Assembly: GCA_023436495.1 (NCBI GenBank)
Contig: JAEZIT010000128.1
Location: forward strand, 1-64,000
Reading direction: 5' to 3'
Length of the DNA: 64,000 nt
Origin: Acidobacteriota bacterium
Lineage (GTDB): Bacteria > Acidobacteriota > Blastocatellia > Pyrinomonadales > Pyrinomonadaceae
Shown here: positions 61,950 to 64,000 of the stretch, piece after piece
Layout: every line of letters starts with the position of its first letter
Numbering within the stretch: position 1 is the first letter of the stretch
Notes under the pieces: model-generated
Told to the model about the DNA's origin: nothing
What the model saw: only the letters and a program-made list of their open reading frames with translations
The model's database searches: none
Translations under genes and position numbers: made by a program

Positions 61950-62477
61950 TCACAGCTCCGCAAGTTTCTCGACCGTACGCCAATTCCGCCCCGTATAAAC
62001 GATCTTCAGCTTCTTTTCCAGGAATCCCTTTCCCAGCAGGCTTTCGGCGACGCCGTTTTGCAGATGACAATAGATCTCGCGGCCGTCTGGATAAAACTCC
62101 TCGCCGGGAATGGCCGCCGCAGCAAGTTGTTCCGCCTTGTCCTCCGGCATCCCTTCTTTCAAAAACAGAACGTGCATCTCCTTATGCGAGCCGTATTTCC
62201 CCTCGAACGGGTTATTCGATAATATGCGTTTAAAATCCTCCTGCTCGCGAATGATCACCGGGATCTGCTTGTCAAAACGGTCTGCGATCGCTGTCTCGAT
62301 CTTCGCCGACAGCTTTTCGGGCGGCAGTTTTCGGGAGTCGAATGCGATGTTCCCGCTGTTGATATAAGACTTGACCTCGTCAAAACCGAGAGCCTCGAAC
62401 ATCGCCCGAAGCTCTTCCATTTTGATCATCGTATTTCCGCCGACGTTTATACCGCGCAGCAGCGCTACATATCGCAT
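61950..62477 (-). CDS. DUF1697 family protein
   Basis: A 175-residue protein opening MRYVALLRGINVGGNTMIKM and with ALGFDEVKSYINSGNIAFDS, both hallmark DUF1697 sequences. The function is unknown. It directly precedes the GNAT gene (1 bp between stop and start) and may be translated with it. Confidence 0.9.
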   Translation of the reverse strand: MRYVALLRGINVGGNTMIKMEELRAMFEALGFDEVKSYINSGNIAFDSRKLPPEKLSAKIETAIADRFDKQIPVIIREQEDFKRILSNNPFEGKYGSHKEMHVLFLKEGMPEDKAEQLAAAAIPGEEFYPDGREIYCHLQNGVAESLLGKGFLEKKLKIVYTGRNWRTVEKLAEL

Positions 62478-62507
62478 ATTGATTGTGAACGCACCTTTAT
62501 CACCCCA

Positions 62508-63584
62508 CTACGCGTTCGCCATATCGATCACGAACCGGTATCGAACGTCAGCCTTGACCGTGCGGTCGTATGCGGTGTCGATATAATCGGGCTTGATCAA
62601 TTCGATATCGGATGTGATCCCGTGCTCGGCACAGAAATCCAGCATTTCCTGGGTTTCGGGAATGCCGCCGATGCTCGAACCGGCCAAAACCTTGTTGCCG
62701 CCGATGAGCGAAAACGCATACAGTGGTATCGCTTCCGTCGGAACGCCGACGATCACCATTACGCCGTTTACCCCGAGCAGCCTAAGATACGCATTGTAAT
62801 CGTGCGTGGCCGAGATCGTGTCGAGAATAAAGTCAAAGCCGCCGCGTGCAGCCTTTGCGGCCTCCTCGTCCCTGATGTTCAGGAAATTATGAGCGCCCAA
62901 TCTACAGGCGTCTTCTTCCTTCGACGGGGAAGTGCTTATAACGGTAACATCTGCACCCATGGCAGCGGCCAATTTCACACCCATGTGCCCGAGCCCGCCG
63001 AGGCCCGCGATCGCCACCTTCATCCCCGGGCCGACCTTCCAGCGCCGCAGCGGCGAATATGTCGTGATCCCCGCGCACAGCAGCGGCGCAACACCCGAAA
63101 GCTGCTCCTCCGGTGCCGCCACTTTCAGTGCGTACGCTTCGTCCACGACATAATGCTTCGAATATCCGCCGAAAGTCGGCGTCGTCCGGTCCATTTCGGT
63201 GCCGTTATAGGTCTGTGCCGATCCCTTAACGCAAAACTGCTCAGTGCCGTCATGACACGGCCCGCATTCACGGCACGAATCCACAAAACACCCTATGCCC
63301 GCGATGTCGCCTTCCTTAAATTTCGTTACGTCCGAGCCTACCTTCGTTACCCGGCCGACGATCTCGTGACCCGGCACCATCGGATAAAGCGACGGAACAG
63401 CCGGTTCCCATTCGCCTCTCGCCTGATGAATGTCAGAATGACAGATGCCCGCGTAGAGGATGTCGATCAGTATGTCCTTCGGCCCGAGGTCGCGGCGGAC
63501 AAATTCGAACGGCGCAAAAGACGCATTTGCGTCCGTCACGGCAAACCCTCGTGTTTTAATTCCTGTTGTTTCTGCTGCGATCAT
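62508..63584 (-). CDS. zinc-dependent alcohol dehydrogenase (YahK/CAD type)
   Basis: A 358-residue MDR alcohol dehydrogenase. Catalytic zinc ligands Cys in AGICHSDIHQARGEWE and His in VPGHEIVG; structural zinc Cys in CRECGPCHDGTEQFC. Nucleotide site VAIAGLGGLGHMGVKLAAAMG near 182. The CAD subgroup reduces aldehydes, usually with NADPH. It could act on a semialdehyde of the aminomuconate branch, but this is not shown by sequence. It starts 10 bp after RidA. Confidence 0.9.
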   Translation of the reverse strand: MIAAETTGIKTRGFAVTDANASFAPFEFVRRDLGPKDILIDILYAGICHSDIHQARGEWEPAVPSLYPMVPGHEIVGRVTKVGSDVTKFKEGDIAGIGCFVDSCRECGPCHDGTEQFCVKGSAQTYNGTEMDRTTPTFGGYSKHYVVDEAYALKVAAPEEQLSGVAPLLCAGITTYSPLRRWKVGPGMKVAIAGLGGLGHMGVKLAAAMGADVTVISTSPSKEEDACRLGAHNFLNIRDEEAAKAARGGFDFILDTISATHDYNAYLRLLGVNGVMVIVGVPTEAIPLYAFSLIGGNKVLAGSSIGGIPETQEMLDFCAEHGITSDIELIKPDYIDTAYDRTVKADVRYRFVIDMANA

Positions 63585-63594
63585 TGTAAATCTC

Positions 63595-64000
63595 CTAAGT
63601 TATTGTTGCAATTACTTTTAACTCGATCGCGATCGGTGTGGGCAGGGAACTGATCTCGACTGTTGTCCGGCATGGCCGGTTTTCCGAAAAATATTCTGCG
63701 TAGATCTTATTATACACCGCGAAATCGTCTTTCATATTGGTCAAAAATACCGTCACATCCACGATATTTCCCCAAGCGGACCCGGCGTCCTCCAAAATGT
63801 AGCGGACGTTCTGAAAAACCGACCGGCACTGCGTTTCGATGTCGTAGGAAACTATCTCGCCGGCTTCGTTCAATTCGACGCCCGGAATTTCCTTCTTACC
63901 GCGTTCACGCGGCCCGACGCCCGACAGGAACAATAGGTCGCCCACGCGCCGCGCGTGCGGGTAAAGCCCGACCGCCTCCGGCGCTCGCGAAGATTCAACA
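63595..64000 (-). CDS. RidA-family 2-aminomuconate deaminase, partial
   Basis: The frame is open to the window edge, so the 5' end is missing. The visible 135 residues contain VGLYPHARRVGDLLFLSGVG, GEIVSYDIETQCRSVFQNV, and the C-terminal RPCRTTVEISSLPTPIAIE typical of Rid proteins. The PHARRVGDLLFLSG version fits the 2-aminomuconate deaminase branch, which follows ACMSD and its dehydrogenase in kynurenine catabolism. Confidence 0.85.
   Translation of the reverse strand, partial: VESSRAPEAVGLYPHARRVGDLLFLSGVGPRERGKKEIPGVELNEAGEIVSYDIETQCRSVFQNVRYILEDAGSAWGNIVDVTVFLTNMKDDFAVYNKIYAEYFSENRPCRTTVEISSLPTPIAIELKVIATIT

Overview
The window reads as a high-GC, gene-dense stretch of a bacterial chromosome. 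Gene content points to Acidobacteriota, probably class Blastocatellia: several families of short palindromic repeats, a Ser/Thr kinase fused to a formylglycine-enzyme-like domain, YCF48/BNR-type secreted propellers, small secreted proteins of the 'PFDF.VG' type, a fused aroDE gene, and a complete lower kynurenine branch. The phylum call is inferred from gene content only; there is no rRNA gene here to confirm it. No phage, integrase, transposase or CRISPR array was seen.

Layout. 1-348: tandem palindromic repeats before a kinase. 349-6863: signalling and transport block (kinase with PEGA and FGE-like domains, triple-FHA ABC transporter, TlpA-like lipoprotein). 6924-11444: minus-strand genes (RqcH/NFACT, RDD membrane protein, DUF2203 and NYN pair) around a repeat-rich gap at 9870-10362. 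11731-14153: zinc-ribbon protein, RlmB-type methyltransferase, zinc-ribbon membrane protein. 14156-21745: minus-strand propeller, NDH-2, ThiF-like enzyme, and the coupled run DUF6265, TspO-like, AroDE. 22051-28439: small secreted protein, tRNA-Val(CAC), pilin-like protein, MoxR/DUF58, then ECF sigma, anti-sigma and DUF4097. 28886-33956: coupled SMC-like ATPase, RNase H and YCF48-like protein. 33953-38798: PrmA, Era, a secreted TPR-like protein, and a STAS/RsbW-type pair. 38877-46400: AroA-AroK, BON and LysM proteins, a divergent ArsR/SRPBCC pair, NadB, acyl-CoA ligase, cytochrome c. 46407-51639: epimerase, two cell-wall enzymes, a cyclase-family hydrolase, and a SigJ-like sigma with an AhpD-like partner.

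The most coherent system is the minus-strand block 51679-64000. It encodes kynurenine 3-monooxygenase, kynureninase, 3-hydroxyanthranilate dioxygenase, ACMS decarboxylase and a 2-aminomuconate deaminase-type RidA protein (running off the right edge). Together these would convert kynurenine past ACMS toward central metabolism, not toward quinolinate. NadB at 42810 suggests that NAD is made from aspartate instead. A molybdopterin formate dehydrogenase alpha subunit lies between kynU and kmo; it may oxidise formate released from N-formylkynurenine. The cyclase-family hydrolase at 49285 is a candidate formamidase. Unexplained passengers include a HAD phosphatase overlapping an APH-type kinase, a GNAT, a DUF1697 protein, an alcohol dehydrogenase, and a frameshifted gene remnant fused to the end of haaO.

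All assignments come from reading motifs by eye; no database search was run.
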